DNA of 64,000 nt. Origin: Trogon surrucura (taxonomy: Eukaryota; Chordata; Aves; Trogoniformes; Trogonidae). Below are positions 12,601 through 24,490 of the stretch, piece by piece (positions within the stretch are counted from its first letter, which is position 1; every line of letters begins with the position of its first letter). The stretch lies in NCBI GenBank assembly GCA_020746105.1, contig CM036626.1, positions 11,178,001 through 11,242,000 of the forward strand. Reading direction: 5' to 3'. Made by a program: the position numbers and the translations under genes. The notes under the pieces are model-generated. The model ran no database searches. It saw only the letters and a program-made list of their open reading frames with translations, and was not told the origin of the DNA.

Positions 12601-13639
12601 CGGGAGGTCTGTGTGGAGGAGGTTTCTATGCAGCAAGGAACTGATTAGATCAGAAGTGTAATCAGCTCCCTGAACTTGCAAAGTGAGGTTTCACTGATCA
12701 GTGAATTTCTAGGCTATAAGAGAACTCTCATAAATATGGAATTTCACTTTCTTTTCAAGATCAAGTGGTTCACGTGATTTTTTTTCCTTGAAAATGTAAA
12801 GCACTGACTTCCTGATACATTTTAGAAGACAATTGTTTCCAGCCATTGAGTGAACAAAGTCATGAACATCATGTTCACTCTTCCAGTAAAATAATAGCCT
12901 TGAGTATTGCTACTGCATGTGGCAAAGTAAGAGCGAGCTTGCATTTTAGACAGTACTGTGACTTAACAGAAGTGTCAGGTGGTTTCTCAGGGTCTTGTTT
13001 TGATTAATTTAAAGATGAACCTGGACCTGAACATCACCTCTGGCCAGGTGTCATATCATATCTTGAACTTGCAAGTTGTTACACTCAGTGCTCTATGCAA
13101 ACACATGTACATGTTTCAAGGAGTTTTCACAGCCGAAACTACCTGTTTCTGAATTAAGGTATTGATTGTATTTCCACCTTTTAGCCCAACATCTCCTGGC
13201 CACCCAAGGTGGCCACCCAAACACTTGCTGTGCAAGGTGAACAGACCAAAGAGGTCTTTTAAGGGGAGTTATGCTCCAACTTCAGTCTTTTGGAGAGTGA
13301 TTCAAGGATTTTCAGCATGTCTTCCCAGTACTCCACCTTCAATGCCCAGCACAGCTGTGGGAGACCCTTGTGCTCGCTGACCATCCACAAAGAGTGAGAT
13401 CTGAGGGTTTTTCCTGCTCCGCCACCACCTTTATGCTTCAGAAACAAGGAAGATGCTTTTGTCACGTTGCTGCACGTGGGCACAGAGAGCGCCGCTAGGA
13501 CAGGGAGGGCTCGTGCCACACGGCTTGACTGTTTTGCCTCGACTTCTGAATGGTGGTCACGTCCATGCAGCACGCACAAAGAGTAACTGATGTCCACGTT
13601 TTTTTCTAACCTCAGCTTGTCTTGTATCTTGGCCCCAAA

Positions 13640-13790
13640 AGTAGATAGTGAGTGGAATATTTGGAGGAATGAGACAATTGATGAAGATTATAATAGACGG
13701 GTAATTATAATAAAGAAAGAATTATTAGATAACTGGATAGATAACCACATGGATAGATGTGGATAAAGATCTGATAGGGTTTTTTCTCTT
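13640..13790. promoter_or_regulatory. GATA-motif cluster
   Basis: Within about 150 bp there are AGATAGTG, TAGATAACTGGATAG, AGATAACC, GGATAGATG, GGATAAAG and TGATAGGG, giving seven or more GATA cores, mostly on the plus strand. Two readings fit: a degenerate GATA tetranucleotide microsatellite, or a GATA-factor response element. Irregular spacing argues against a fresh microsatellite. Confidence 0.45.
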
Positions 13791-14119
13791 TTGCAAAAGC
13801 CCTAAAATAAAGGAACTCTTGCACATACATAAATCATCTAGCTCCAGGATAGGAGCAAAGACAAGTTCCCATAGCAACAAGATCTATGCTGTAAAGCTGC
13901 GCTGCCCTTTGTTATGTATCTTTGTGATATTTCTCTCAGACATGTCATTGGCAATTACCCACAGAAGGAGAGCTCAAATTGTTCAGGAGCCCAGCAGATC
14001 CACCTTACATTATTTTCTGTAATTAATGAGATTATTGAATTTCCACGCTAATAAAGTGTGGCAAGGAGTCTGAAAACAACTCCTCTCCGAGCCAATTTAG
14101 GGTGATTCCTCAGTGCTGC

Positions 14120-14157
14120 ACCCCCCACCCCTCCACACACACACATACACACACACA
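14120..14157. repeat. C-rich tract and (CA)n microsatellite
   Basis: A C-rich stretch (14121-14134) runs into about 12 CA units interrupted by one T (14134-14157). Direct reading. Confidence 0.92.
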
Positions 14158-14159
14158 GA

Positions 14160-16570
14160 AACCTCTGCACAGACCTTGGTGCGGGAGAAAAAAAAATAGT
14201 GTGAGCCTTCTGTAAAGCTCTCCTGCTCTGCTATGAGTCAGCTTGCCAGAGCAGCATTGACGTTTCTGTGTTGCCAGGAGGTGAAACCCTGTGTAAATGT
14301 TCCTAAAAGCAGTTTTCAAGCTATTCATCTTTGATAACATTGTTTCTTTATGAATGCTTGAGCTTCACTTAGCTGCCTATGCATCACTTTTTGACAGGTC
14401 TCCATCTATTCTGCTGCTGCCTGCATGCAGAAAGCTCTCTTTTATATAAAGAAGAGGCACTTGCTTGAGTCAAACCCCTCTAAAGCTTTTTTCCGATGAA
14501 GTTTTCTTTTCGGGAGGGCCCTATCCTGCCCTGGCTGACAGCAGGTTACACCCTCTTGCCGTGGGGCAGGAAAGGAGCAGAACATGATGGCACTGGAGGG
14601 TCATGCTGCACTGGGAGAGCCAGCTCAGGTCCTTCACAAATCAGGATGTCATTTGTGCATCGAGTGGCAATGATTTTATACATGCTGTTCAGCTCTTCAG
14701 GGACACAGAGGGACAGGGCTTTCCCCTCATCTGTCCTCCTCCCACAGCCTTGCTCTGTCCTTATTTTTAATCTTTAATTATTTTTTCATATCTGAGGAGA
14801 AAGGAATATGTGGCAGGAGGCAATTTCAGAGTAAGTACCTGGGAGGGGACTCTGAGAAAAAAAAAAATCAATACAGTGGGCTCTGGCACTTTTGTTATTG
14901 AGTGTATGGAGAAGGATGACCTTTGCCTTGTTGTGCCTCCTGCCGAGAGAGAGGTCAGCATCCCCAGGAGGCCACTGGACCAGCCCTGCATCCACTTGTA
15001 AATGCTTTAAGATCTTCTAATGCTACATTGATAGATTGTGAGATGAGACACGGAGGACTTGTGCCAGCATATTGGAGAGTATTGAAGAGTCATTACCTCA
15101 TTTTGCAGCTTTTTTTTCTGCAGTAATGCCGTTGTGGGTCTTTTAGAGATGCTTCCTGCTATTCATCTCCTTCAAAGGTTTCTAACTTGCATCTGCCTCC
15201 TCGGCTCCTGGAAGCATTTTGAAATTCTCCCACGACATGCTTTCTGGAGGCAGAATGTTGCTAGGATCACTGCAGAGTCCTTTCCCGGCCTGTTCCCTTC
15301 CTTGCAATAACAATAATTTATTGGGAAGGTGTTTGCCAGGCCCTCGATATCATGTGGGAGATGCAGGGAGACGAGGCCCCAAGGACTTGACATTCTCCAT
15401 AGACGGCAGCCGTTCAGGCAGAAAGTGCAATGGATGGCTGGGGGATGATCTGTCTTCGAGAACAGCAACTTATCTTTCCACGGCGAGTCCGTGATGGCAG
15501 TTCCCCACTGCTCTCCCTCCAGATGAGTTACCGTGTTGGGCTTTCAGAGAACAGTTTCACAAAGAATTATTTTGCCTGTTTTGCTGTGGAGCACTCCTAT
15601 CTTCTAAATGTGCTCGATGCCGCCTCGTAGAGCACTGTGGGGCTGAGCAACACAGCCAGCAAATCTTGATCCTGGTCCTAATTTGAGCATTGGCCTTTTG
15701 GGTAACCATTTTTCTCTTCCTGCCTTAGCAGCTCTCCTTGTAGAGAAAACCCTTATGCTTTTTTTTTAAGTGCTCTGAGTTCTAACAGAGGAAAACCCTG
15801 AAATGGCTTTCCCCTCACCTTTTATTTCACTAGCCTAATTTCTCTCTTGCTTCTATTCAGATTTCTTTCTATTCCTTTCTCTCTGCCTACCCACCTATTC
15901 ACCTATCAAGGCTGTCTGATCTCACCATGGTGATTCTCTCCATGTTTCCAAGACAAAAGTGGTTGTGTTCTCATGTTCAAATGTATTCTCCATGCAAACT
16001 CAATTGAAAACCTGTTGCTTTTCTCATAGGTTTTCCAGCTACCTGCACTCCTGATAATGATCAGATAAATATCTATGCTCAACATTTCACCATTCTTCTT
16101 GCTGCAGTTTGCCAACTAATTGAAGAGCTTAGTGTTTCCACGTGAATATATAACGAAAAGCTCAGCTAGTAACCTAGCCAGGGGCAAACTGCTGTATCTA
16201 CAGTTTAGCTAAGCCTTCTTTTACTGAACTATTGGCAAATATCAGGATCAGAAAAACCAATGCTACTTTCTTTAAAGCTGAATGGAAATGTCAAATTCTG
16301 CTGCTTAAGAGCTGCATAATGTTCAATTTCTGCTGATACCACACAATATCCTCAGAAAGTGCGTAAAACATCTTAGAAATATATCACACAGCTTCCAAAA
16401 TGAGTACTCATTCACAGGGAACACAGTCAAGGTGAACTGGCAAGTCATAACCTTAAGTTCACCAAAAGAAGATCTTTTTAAGGCTTCTTTCTAATTTCTA
16501 AGATTAATTGTTAATCTTGCCACACATGCATGCCTTTGTCAACGTGAGCTTGGAACATGAGAGGTTCATT
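14160..16570. other. Non-coding stretch, nothing firm
   Basis: No recognised repeat or exon. GT-AG-like signals occur (for example CAGAGTAAGTACC at about 14828-14840) but no matching acceptor or reading frame makes an exon convincing. Purine- and pyrimidine-rich patches are present. Confidence 0.45.
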
Positions 16571-16579
16571 TATGCATGG

Positions 16580-16813
16580 ACATGGGAGGTTTAGGTTGGA
16601 TCTCAGGGAGCCGTTCCTCACGGGGAGGGCGATCAGACACTGAGATGTGCTGCCCAGGGAAGTGGTGGAGTCACCATCCCTAAAGGTGTTTAAGGAGAGG
16701 CTGGATGTGGCACTTAGTGACATGGTCTGGCCCATGTGGCAGTATTGGGACACAGGCTGGACTTGATGATCTCAGAGGTCTTTTCCAGCCTCAAAAATTC
16801 TGTAATTCTGTAG
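16580..16813 (+). mobile_element. CR1 LINE 3' end fragment
   Basis: This is the best-preserved CR1 copy in the window. In order it shows GGTTTAGGTTGGAT, GCTGCCCAGGGAAGTGGTGG, AGTCACCATCCCT, GGTGTTTAAGGAGAGGCTGG, ATGTGGCACTTAGTGACATG, GGACTTGATGATCTCAGAGG and TCTTTTCCAGCC, and ends with AATTCTGTAATTCTGT. This is the end of CR1 ORF2 (reverse transcriptase polyprotein) plus the 3' UTR. The first blocks correspond to the C-terminal coding end and the GATGATCTYAGAGGTCTTTTCC block is the UTR. The copy is 5'-truncated and inactive. Confidence 0.95.
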
Positions 16814-17404
16814 TAACCAATCCTACAGTGCTGCTTGAGGACCCTAGGGCAATGCAATGTCCTGGCTGAGGACAGTGACAATAATTGCTGGGTGATCTCC
16901 CTTTCCTTATGCCAACCCAAGAACCTTTTGTTAGATTCTCTCTCTCTCCTGTCCAGCTGAGGGGCGGGAGTGACAGAGCAGCTTTGGTGGGCACCTGGTG
17001 CTCAGCCAGGGTTAACCCACCACACATGGACAGGATGGCAAGAAGGCTGTCAGTTCACAGCAGCTTCCACCATGTACAAACTCTCAATTTCTAAGGCTGT
17101 GTCTGAAACCAGACCACAATCTCTTGCAGAGAACTAGTCCATGCTTCCTGTGCTCCAAAAGCTCTGCAGATACACCAGCACTGTGTCCAGTCTGCTCAGA
17201 CTGCTCCTGCTTAGCACTGAAGTCCTGGGAGCCCAGCAGAACTTCTCCATTAGCTGCTGGCTTTCCATTTGATCCCAATTTTTAAATAATGTGCTAAACA
17301 ATAAAGTAAAAAATCCCTAAAGGCCCCATTGCCAGCACTCAGTTGATATGATAGGAAAAATCATTGTATTCAAGAATTCGTTTTCACCTTCTTTCCCTGG
17401 AAAA

Positions 17405-17483
17405 TCCTTTCTATTGGCCACTGTTGAGACAGGACACTGGGTTAGGTAGACCCCTGATCTCATCAGCACAGCGGGAATTATGT
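17405..17483 (+). mobile_element. Ancient amniote CR1-type LINE 3' end
   Basis: CTATTGGCCACTGTTGAGAC, then AGGACACTGGGTTAGGTAGA, CCCCTGATCTCATCAGCA and GCGGGAATTATGTT follow the 3' end of the old CR1 lineages abundant in turtles and crocodilians. I recall that end as CTATTGGCCACTG, GACAGGATACTGGGCTAGAT, GGACC..TGGTCTGACC.AGTA and TGGCA.TTCTTATGTT. The alignment is colinear over about 80 bp. It differs from the younger avian CR1 ends in the window, implying insertion before or early in bird evolution. The family assignment is from memory. Confidence 0.72.
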
Positions 17484-17719
17484 TAAGCAAAACATAAATA
17501 AAAATGATAATTAGTCCTTTAACATGAGAGTAGTTTGTTCTTGAGATCAAACTGGAAAGGAGCTCAGACCTAGCAGCCGATTCCTCCTGTCTTGCTGAAT
17601 GAATGATGGAAAATTGTGCTTTGCCCAGCATCATGTTTTTTTAGCTTTGCTTCCAGCCTTGCTTAAAACCAAGCATGGAAAACTACCTCATGCTTTGCAA
17701 AAGAAAACATACCCCAGGG

Positions 17720-17835
17720 ATTCAATTAGAATTAATTTAAACTTTTTAGATCAGCAGTGTTTATTTTGATATTCATTGTTGGTTTATGGACAACCTATTA
17801 AGTCATTCCATTAGAAAAATTGATTGAACTGAAAA
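17720..17835. promoter_or_regulatory. AT-rich possible conserved element
   Basis: Contains AATTAGAATTAATTTAAAC, TGATATTCATTGTTGG and AAAAATTGATTGAACTG. TAAT and ATTGTT cores are dense and there is no repeat signature. Only the texture supports a regulatory role. Confidence 0.18.
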
Positions 17836-18573
17836 TTAGTTTGTAGAAGAAAAATAAAAATGTGTTATTCCCAATGGTATTTTCAATGTTAGCATTCATG
17901 CCCTCCCCTTTCCTTTCCTCTAAAACAAAATTTGGGAAAAAAATTGGCATAATTCAGGAATGGTTTTCAGTCTTGACAAAGCCGCATTCCCTGATTTTAA
18001 GTGGTTTTGTCAAAGTTCTTCCGAACTGTTCCACCTTCAATTTTCCTGTGGCCTTTGCTGTTTTACCCCCTCCCTCAGCTCCTGCAAACTATTACTTCAA
18101 AAAGAAAACACATACAGATGACAATTTTCTATGAACCTTTCTGTTCAGACCTTCTATTAACCTTTCCCTTTGTACATAAAAACACCAATAAAATAGAATC
18201 TCCCCCTGGAATCCTGCAGAGATTCGTTCCTTTTTTGACCTAATACACAGGTTTTAGCCCGATCATGTTTCATTTACTGTTTACCTTTGTTTTCTTTCCT
18301 CTCTTCTCACCAGGCTGGTCGGAAAAACCCTGAAAATTCAGTCAAATTATAAACGCTTTTTGGCATATTTTGCCAATTGTCTCTTAGCGTGTTTAGGCTA
18401 TTGTGCGAGGAGAAGGACGCGAGAACTTGTGAAACAAAGACTGCAGTGAAATATTAGGCTTATAAGTGATAATGTTCCCTCCAGGTACTGCAAGTGTAGA
18501 GGTATTCTTACACACGATGCTACCTGCTTCTTGCTAATAAACTTAGTTTCCCACTGAGCCTCACTGAATCTCT

Positions 18574-18844
18574 CTAATTCAGCCTCCTCTCAGCGAGGAA
18601 CCTAATGATGCAGTTTTCACAGGTAATCAGTCGGTCTGTGGCCACGGACTCCCAAGGCAGATGGGTTCCCGGCTGGCCACGCGGGTCCTTAAGCAGGAAA
18701 GGGAGAGGAGATGTGCTGATGTGCTGGCAGGGCTGGGAAGCAGGTCCTGCCTGGCTGGGGTGATTTTGCTTCAGCGAAGAGGCATGGGTGGACACGGTGG
18801 AGGACGGGATGGATAAATCATCCTGCAGCCAGAAATCACCATTC
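18574..18844 (-). other. Exon-like interval with acceptor and open frame
   Basis: On the minus strand a good acceptor (pyrimidine-rich TTTGCTTTCTTGCTTTTTCAG) ends at 18845. The sequence after it stays open for about 90 codons to a stop at 18574. The translation is rich in Ser, Pro and Gln (for example SIPSSTVSTHASS) and matches no family I know. It would be a 3'-terminal coding or non-coding exon, but I see no clear AATAAA just downstream on the minus strand. It could be an exon of a lineage-specific lncRNA or chance. Confidence 0.15.
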
Positions 18845-19232
18845 CTGAAAAAGCAAGAAAGCAAATGTAAAGAGCCCAATCCTTCCTCTTGTTGCTGCTC
18901 TTCCTGAAGCGTCAGGTGCTCTCTTCCTAAAGGATCAGTCTGTCACCCTTTGGCCAGGGTTAGGCACATGGTAAAGAAACCCTATTCCATAACCTGCCAT
19001 GTATTTAGAAATAAAATCTTGCTGGCTATAGTAAACACCCATAGCCCTGCAAAAATAATGAGGGTGTTGAATATTTGAAAGCTGAAAAGCACTAACATTT
19101 ATGGATTTTCACTGATTGATGTAACAGCAAACAATGAAGGAAGCAAACTTTTTACTGACAAGTGAAGCAGGGAAAGGGTCTCTTTAATCTCTGGGTTTGA
19201 TAGTTTTGCCATATAGTCAAGATGCGTTTCAA

Positions 19233-19250
19233 AGATCGCTGCAGCGATCT
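19233..19250. repeat. 18-bp perfect palindrome
   Basis: AGATCGCTGCAGCGATCT equals its own reverse complement over all 18 bases and contains two CpG steps, in an AT-rich CpG-poor context. It may be a dimeric protein-binding site or chance. No repeat family is seen around it. Confidence 0.9.
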
Positions 19251-19259
19251 GCCATGCTT

Positions 19260-22200
19260 TCGTGGAAATGACAAAATTCAAGGTGTGCCATCACGGGAAT
19301 AACTCAAAACTTCCAAAACTTTTTGGGTCTTTTTTTGGAACCCATGGCACAGGAGGGTGATAATCCATTCTTAGACGTGCATTAGAAAATATTCATTGAA
19401 TTGCAAATGTTTTTCAACAAGGAACCGACAAATTGTTGGTTTCATTTATTCCACTTGCAATTCATCTTTTGCAGCTGGCTGTCTATGGACTATTGTTTCC
19501 GCTCTCTGGTGGCCTGGCTAAATAAAGGTATGTTGGGAGAGCAGCTAACTCAATACTGCACCTAAATCACACCTAGATATGATTGCGAATGTATGAATTG
19601 GGCTAAAATACATGAAGCTTTTGGGAGATTTGCAAATAACATCGAGATATTTGCAAATAGCAAATAATCTGATCCTGAGAATTAAAGTAAGCCCAACTCA
19701 GCCCTTCCCTTTTCAGACAGAATCATGCGTCATGGTACAAGAGCAGGAGTCTGTTTATTTGCTCATGGATTTTTTTTCCTAACCCAACTGGCTGTAATCA
19801 TTTTTATCCCATGGGCTTTTTTCCTCCCCTCTTCTCCATCTCTTTCCTGATGTAGCATGGGTCAGAGAAGCTTTCTAAAATGTAAAATGCTTTTTAGCTG
19901 TAATTCTTTCCTTACAATTTCATATTTTAGAGATTAAGCCAGCATGTCCAATATGATTTCATCCCGAAGTCTGATTGCCACATTTCTATTCCCAGCATGT
20001 TGAGAGACAGGCCTCATGGTTACTGTGAGCTTTTTATTCTGGACACCTAGTCTTTGATGTTCGTAGCACAAAGCATGGAGCACTGCTCAGATAAGTTCAT
20101 GGGAAAACTGCTGAGCAGGACAGGGCATGTGGGGAAACGTGAGCCGTGATGGTGACAGCTCTGGTTTGTGGCCACCACCCCTCTCCTGCTCGGCACCTAC
20201 TGGGAGAGGGGAACAGCTCTGTCAGTTTGCACAAGGGCAAGGGCAGGCAAGTCCCCACAGTGTACCTGTTACCTAGCCAGGCACTGCTCTTCCATAGCTT
20301 GAGGGTTTGGAGGCAGAAAGAGGGCAGACTTTGAGTCTGTTGCTTCCAGCAGAGAAGTATATGGTGAGCGTGACCTTTCTGGCACCCTGCTGGCTGTGTG
20401 AGGTGGTAAAGGGCTTTGAAAAATAGCCCTGAAAGAAGATAGGACTCAAGTATTTTGGATAACAGCCTTCAGGAAGCATTCGCCTTGCTGCCTGACCTAG
20501 GGAAGTGGATAAAGCTACTCTGTGCCCAAGTGCCCAGTCCGTATAATGGCATGGTTTTGCCTCGTCTCCCTGCAGGGGCATTTAGTGACAGTGTCTCTTA
20601 ATCACCATTGAGTTCCCAGGTACCACGGTAGGGGAAAGCCGACCAACTAAAAGGCAGAGTGAAGGGAGCACAGTGAATGCTGACAGTCTCATTTCAGTTC
20701 AGTTGGATCATGTTAATCACCAGGAGGATGGGCTAGAGGTACGTGGGCAATGCAGTCATGAATACAAAATTCAGGTAGGATATTTATACGAGTGAGATGG
20801 AAACTTCTGATAAAATTACACATCTGGTCTTGTCCTTCCATGGTATTGGCATAGGGCTTGAGGAGGCGCTGGCTTCTTAGATTACAAAGCATTGGGAGTA
20901 CGAGCTATGCATGAGGCACTTAAAGTCCTGAAGTGCTGGGTTTTTTACATGAATCTTGTAGAGCACCACCAAAAAAAATTAGCAAAGTACTTCAGAGCAT
21001 CTGCAGTGCTCCAGCAGTTTCCCTTCATGCTAGTCTTCATGCACAACTTCTTTCAGGATAAGTTTGACCCTGAGAGAGAAACTTTTTGCTAGACAAAAAT
21101 GTTGTTGCTTGGAAGATGACAGAGAGGTCGATTACACTTGCATGAGCTTGAATCTGAGTATACAAACCACTTTGATTTACATCCCTTGCTCTGCTTAACC
21201 ACAGCCGAGTACCCTTCAGTGGTGAGGCTGGTGTCCCTTCGTGTATTTGGTATCATCTTCATCTCTCTCCCTCCTCCCCTTGCGCTATGTCTTTGTCGAT
21301 ACCTGGTCCTAGGAGCAGACAGCACAACTGTAAACACATTTATTACACCCTTGAATCCCATACTTTCCCTCCTCATATCTCCTTTTACTGCGTGGCACCT
21401 GTGTTTTGTTTTCATTTCCTCGGAACAAGCAATAAAGCCTTAATTTCATTCAAGGAACAGAGAGGAAAGCTCACACTACCAAGCTCCAAGTTTTCTGGCA
21501 GGAGCCACGGAGGGAATGCTGGCAACCTGGGTGGGTGTGGTACTGTCACCCCACACCAGCAGGGAAAGATTCCATATGAAGTTTTATCTGCTGGTGGATA
21601 TGGTAAGCTTTGTACCATCAGAAAGGTTGCCATAGGTTATCTTCTAGTTGTTAGATGTTGAGCTGCAGCTTGAATACCCTGGAATGGGAATGGAGGGTCC
21701 AAAGACCTCTGCTGGAAAAGTGGTCAGGATCCCCAATGCAAAAATGGTTGAAAATCACTGCCTAGTTAAATCACGTGTTATGGATTTGATGCAGAGAAGA
21801 AATCCTTTTGTCATACAAGTCCCCATAATACTGCACTTGAATCTCTATGAAGGAGTTACTATATGTCTCTTCTAGCCATTATTCTGTTAGTCAAGAAAAA
21901 ACAATTATTAGCCCAAAAGTTATTATCTCCAAAATAGTTTTTCTTTTTTAATTGTGGTGACAAAAATCTCTTTTCCAGTCAGAAGCCAGCTCTAAGACCA
22001 AAATCTAACCATGCCTTCTGCTCTAGAGAAAATCATTCATAGTTAATCTCCTACTATTGTGAAAGCAGCAATTCAAACACGTTGCTACAGGAAAGGAGTT
22101 TTATAAGAGGGACTGGTCCGTGCTGAGGCTGGAGCTCACTGGGCTTGCTGCAGGAGCATCCCAGCCTGGCACAGCAGGTACCGTGTGCTGTGTACTCCTT

Positions 22201-22560
22201 CCCCAAAACCCTCAAAGAGCATTTTCTTAGGGAAGGTTTCCACAGAGAAGGAAATGTTAAACAAAAACTACCTGTGTTCACTTTGCAGGAAAGCAGATTG
22301 GCACAGAGGACAAAAAGTGCTCTCTTAGAAAACCTCAGCCAGTACCTGCACTTCCAGATGGTGTCAAAGGCTTTACCTCCTCTGCTCTAATTGCTGCCTC
22401 CCTGAGGGCTGTGTCAGGCTCAGGAGTGCATGGTCCAGTGTACGTGTCCTTCAGGCTGCTCCTGAGGGCTTGTGGCTGTTCGGCCCATTGGGGATGCTCC
22501 TTGATCTGCTCACAGTTTCCCCCAACACCCTCTCCAAGTCACATCAAAGCCTTCATCCCC
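19260..22560. other. Non-coding stretch, nothing firm
   Basis: No exon or clear repeat. A possible hAT-like terminus near 21735-21760 is treated under rejected items. Short T runs are present. Confidence 0.45.
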
Positions 22561-22568
22561 ATGTTCTT

Positions 22569-22612
22569 CATAGAATCATAGAATGGTTTGAGTTGGAAGG
22601 GACCTTAAAAAT
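22569..22612 (-). mobile_element. CR1 LINE 3' tail fragment
   Basis: CATAGAATCATAGAATGGTT then TGAGTTGGAAGGGACCTTAA is the reverse complement of the CR1 3' end, including its terminal ATTCTATG-type repeats. The element therefore points to the minus strand, and only the last 45 bp or so are recognisable. The match to the consensus I remember is nearly perfect, so this is among the younger insertions here. Confidence 0.9.
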
Positions 22613-22619
22613 CTTTTTC

Positions 22620-24400
22620 TTACATGCTCCCAGTGCCACATGAGAACACGTGTCTCCTGACAACTGGAATTACTCTGAGAATTTATTTGGCTTAAGAAGA
22701 TTTGCAGTAACAAGATTAGGGTACATATGCATTCTATTACCCAGGACCCAGAGATGTGTAATGGGTGACTATGGTCACCCTCAAAGGTCAAGCACGGTGA
22801 CTCTGAGTAAGGAGAGCTGCCACTGTGTTCAAAATTGCTTCCCAGGTGCCGGTTAGGGACCAAATTTAAACACAGTGTGAGACTGAGGGGCTGTGTGAAA
22901 ACGCACAAGAGATTTCTACCACCCTGCTGCAAACTCACACCTTGATCAGCTTGGCTTTTAATGAGCCAGGCCAGCAATTCATACGTGTTTTGTCTAAGAC
23001 ATTCCTCCAGTGCCTCTTAAATGGTGGTATTTACACTGGGCTCCTGAGCTCCAAACATATAAACACAGGTCGCTTAATTAGCTGCATGTCCTCACAACAT
23101 CTCCGGTACTAACATGATGGCGTTGGGGTATGTTTCAGTATTTTTAAAGGCTGCGGGCTGTCACCTAGGGCAAGTGACACTGATTGCCAGCAATACACTC
23201 CACCACTCTCAAGCAGCTTTTCAGTAGCTTTTCCAGTTTCCTAGCAACAAGGCCAGCAAGAAGACCTAGAAGTCTTTCTTAACAAGCTCTGTTTGTCCAG
23301 AATATGCACTTATTGCTGCATTGCAAACAGCGAATGATGTCCCCGGCCAGCCGATTATTAATAGATGAAAATGCAATGGAGACGTATGTTTCACGAGGGA
23401 CTATCCCTGCAAATTTTTTAGGCAATCAACTATTTGTCAGTGTGTGAGGATGCAGATTAAAGATGGACACAGATGCCCTAATATGAAAGCTTTGTGTTTC
23501 TGTGTTCCACTGGACTTCTCTAACACACTCCAGGGTTGTTTCTGTGGAGAATTTCTGGGCTACTATTGGGTTATAGGAGAGATGCTGTGGCCTCCGCTCC
23601 CCTCACAGGGCCAGTTTGCTGACTCCCACTGAATTTGGGGTGTAGCAGAAGAATTCAGCAAGTGAGGAACTTTTGCATTATTAAACACTTATATGTAAGA
23701 GCAAGGAAGCCGCCTCAGGATTTAAAGCACATATGGGTGTTAACTCCTTTACTTCTTTATTCATCCTTTCAGAGCTGACTTACACAGCTCATTAGCTTCT
23801 TCCTTTTTTTTCATAATCTCAACTGCTGTATTTCTTTTCCTGGCAAATGGATGTGTTGAAAGACAGCCCTCCTCCACACAGATTTTTTTTTCACTACATC
23901 CACCTAACCATGATACACTCTGGAAAGATACATGTAGCTGTGGCCTCCAAGCAGTCATTTCCTTTTATGACTCTGAAGGGACAAAACCAGGTGACACACT
24001 GAGAAAGTTGAATTCTGAAAGTTTCCAAGAAATGTTGGGGAAGTTATGTCAACAATCACAGACATATAGAAGTGGGAGACGGGAGGGGTAGAGTGGCACA
24101 TGACCATTTGCCAGTGCTGGAAAAGAATATACACTGAGAAGAAATAATAGGAACTTTTTTAGATGCTGTGAGAGGGCACAAGTGGCAGCAGCACACTAGA
24201 ATAAACAGAGGCAGAGGAGTGGAATGTGCTTCTGACCCCATCCCAAATCCTGAATTTCCAAGTCCTTCTTCCTCAGGCAGGACTGCTTGAAGTGTGCAGC
24301 ACAGGAAGTCAGAAAAGATTAAAGCCATCAGGATTTACCCGTATAAAAATATATAATGCCTGGACAGCAGACAGAGATGTATTAGAGAGAGTTGGCTTCT
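22620..24400. other. Non-coding stretch, nothing recognised
   Basis: Unique-looking sequence. No reading frame, splice pair or repeat that I can support. Confidence 0.45.
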
Positions 24401-24404
24401 ATTG

Positions 24405-24490
24405 CTTTTGCAGTGCTTAGCACTGGAATAACTCCTTTCACTTTAATGCACTTATTCCCATTGATTTATGCAGGCAAAAGAGGAGTCTAG
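24405..24490. mobile_element. Palindromic MITE core fragment, degraded
   Basis: GGAATAACTCC at 24425 faces TTATTCC at 24452, around a core of TTTCACTTTAATG. This resembles the palindromic centre of fold-back elements widespread in turtles and crocodilians, which I remember as GGAATAACTCC, ATTGACTTCAATG, GGAGTTATTCC. The left side (CAGTGCTTAGCACT) is itself a short palindrome. Degradation is heavy and the ends are not defined. Confidence 0.4.

Noticed and set aside
18361-18382. TTGGCA-TATTT-TGCCAA dyad as an NFI site
   Set aside because: The spacing between TTGGC and GCCAA is 7, not the 5 required for NFI, so a canonical site is not supported.
21655-21775. Possible hAT DNA transposon end (AAAATGGTTGAAAATCACTG)
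   Set aside because: The 3' text resembles the AAAGGTTGAGAACCACTG terminus of Charlie/MER5-type elements, but no matching CAGTGG left end or clean 8-bp target duplication was found.
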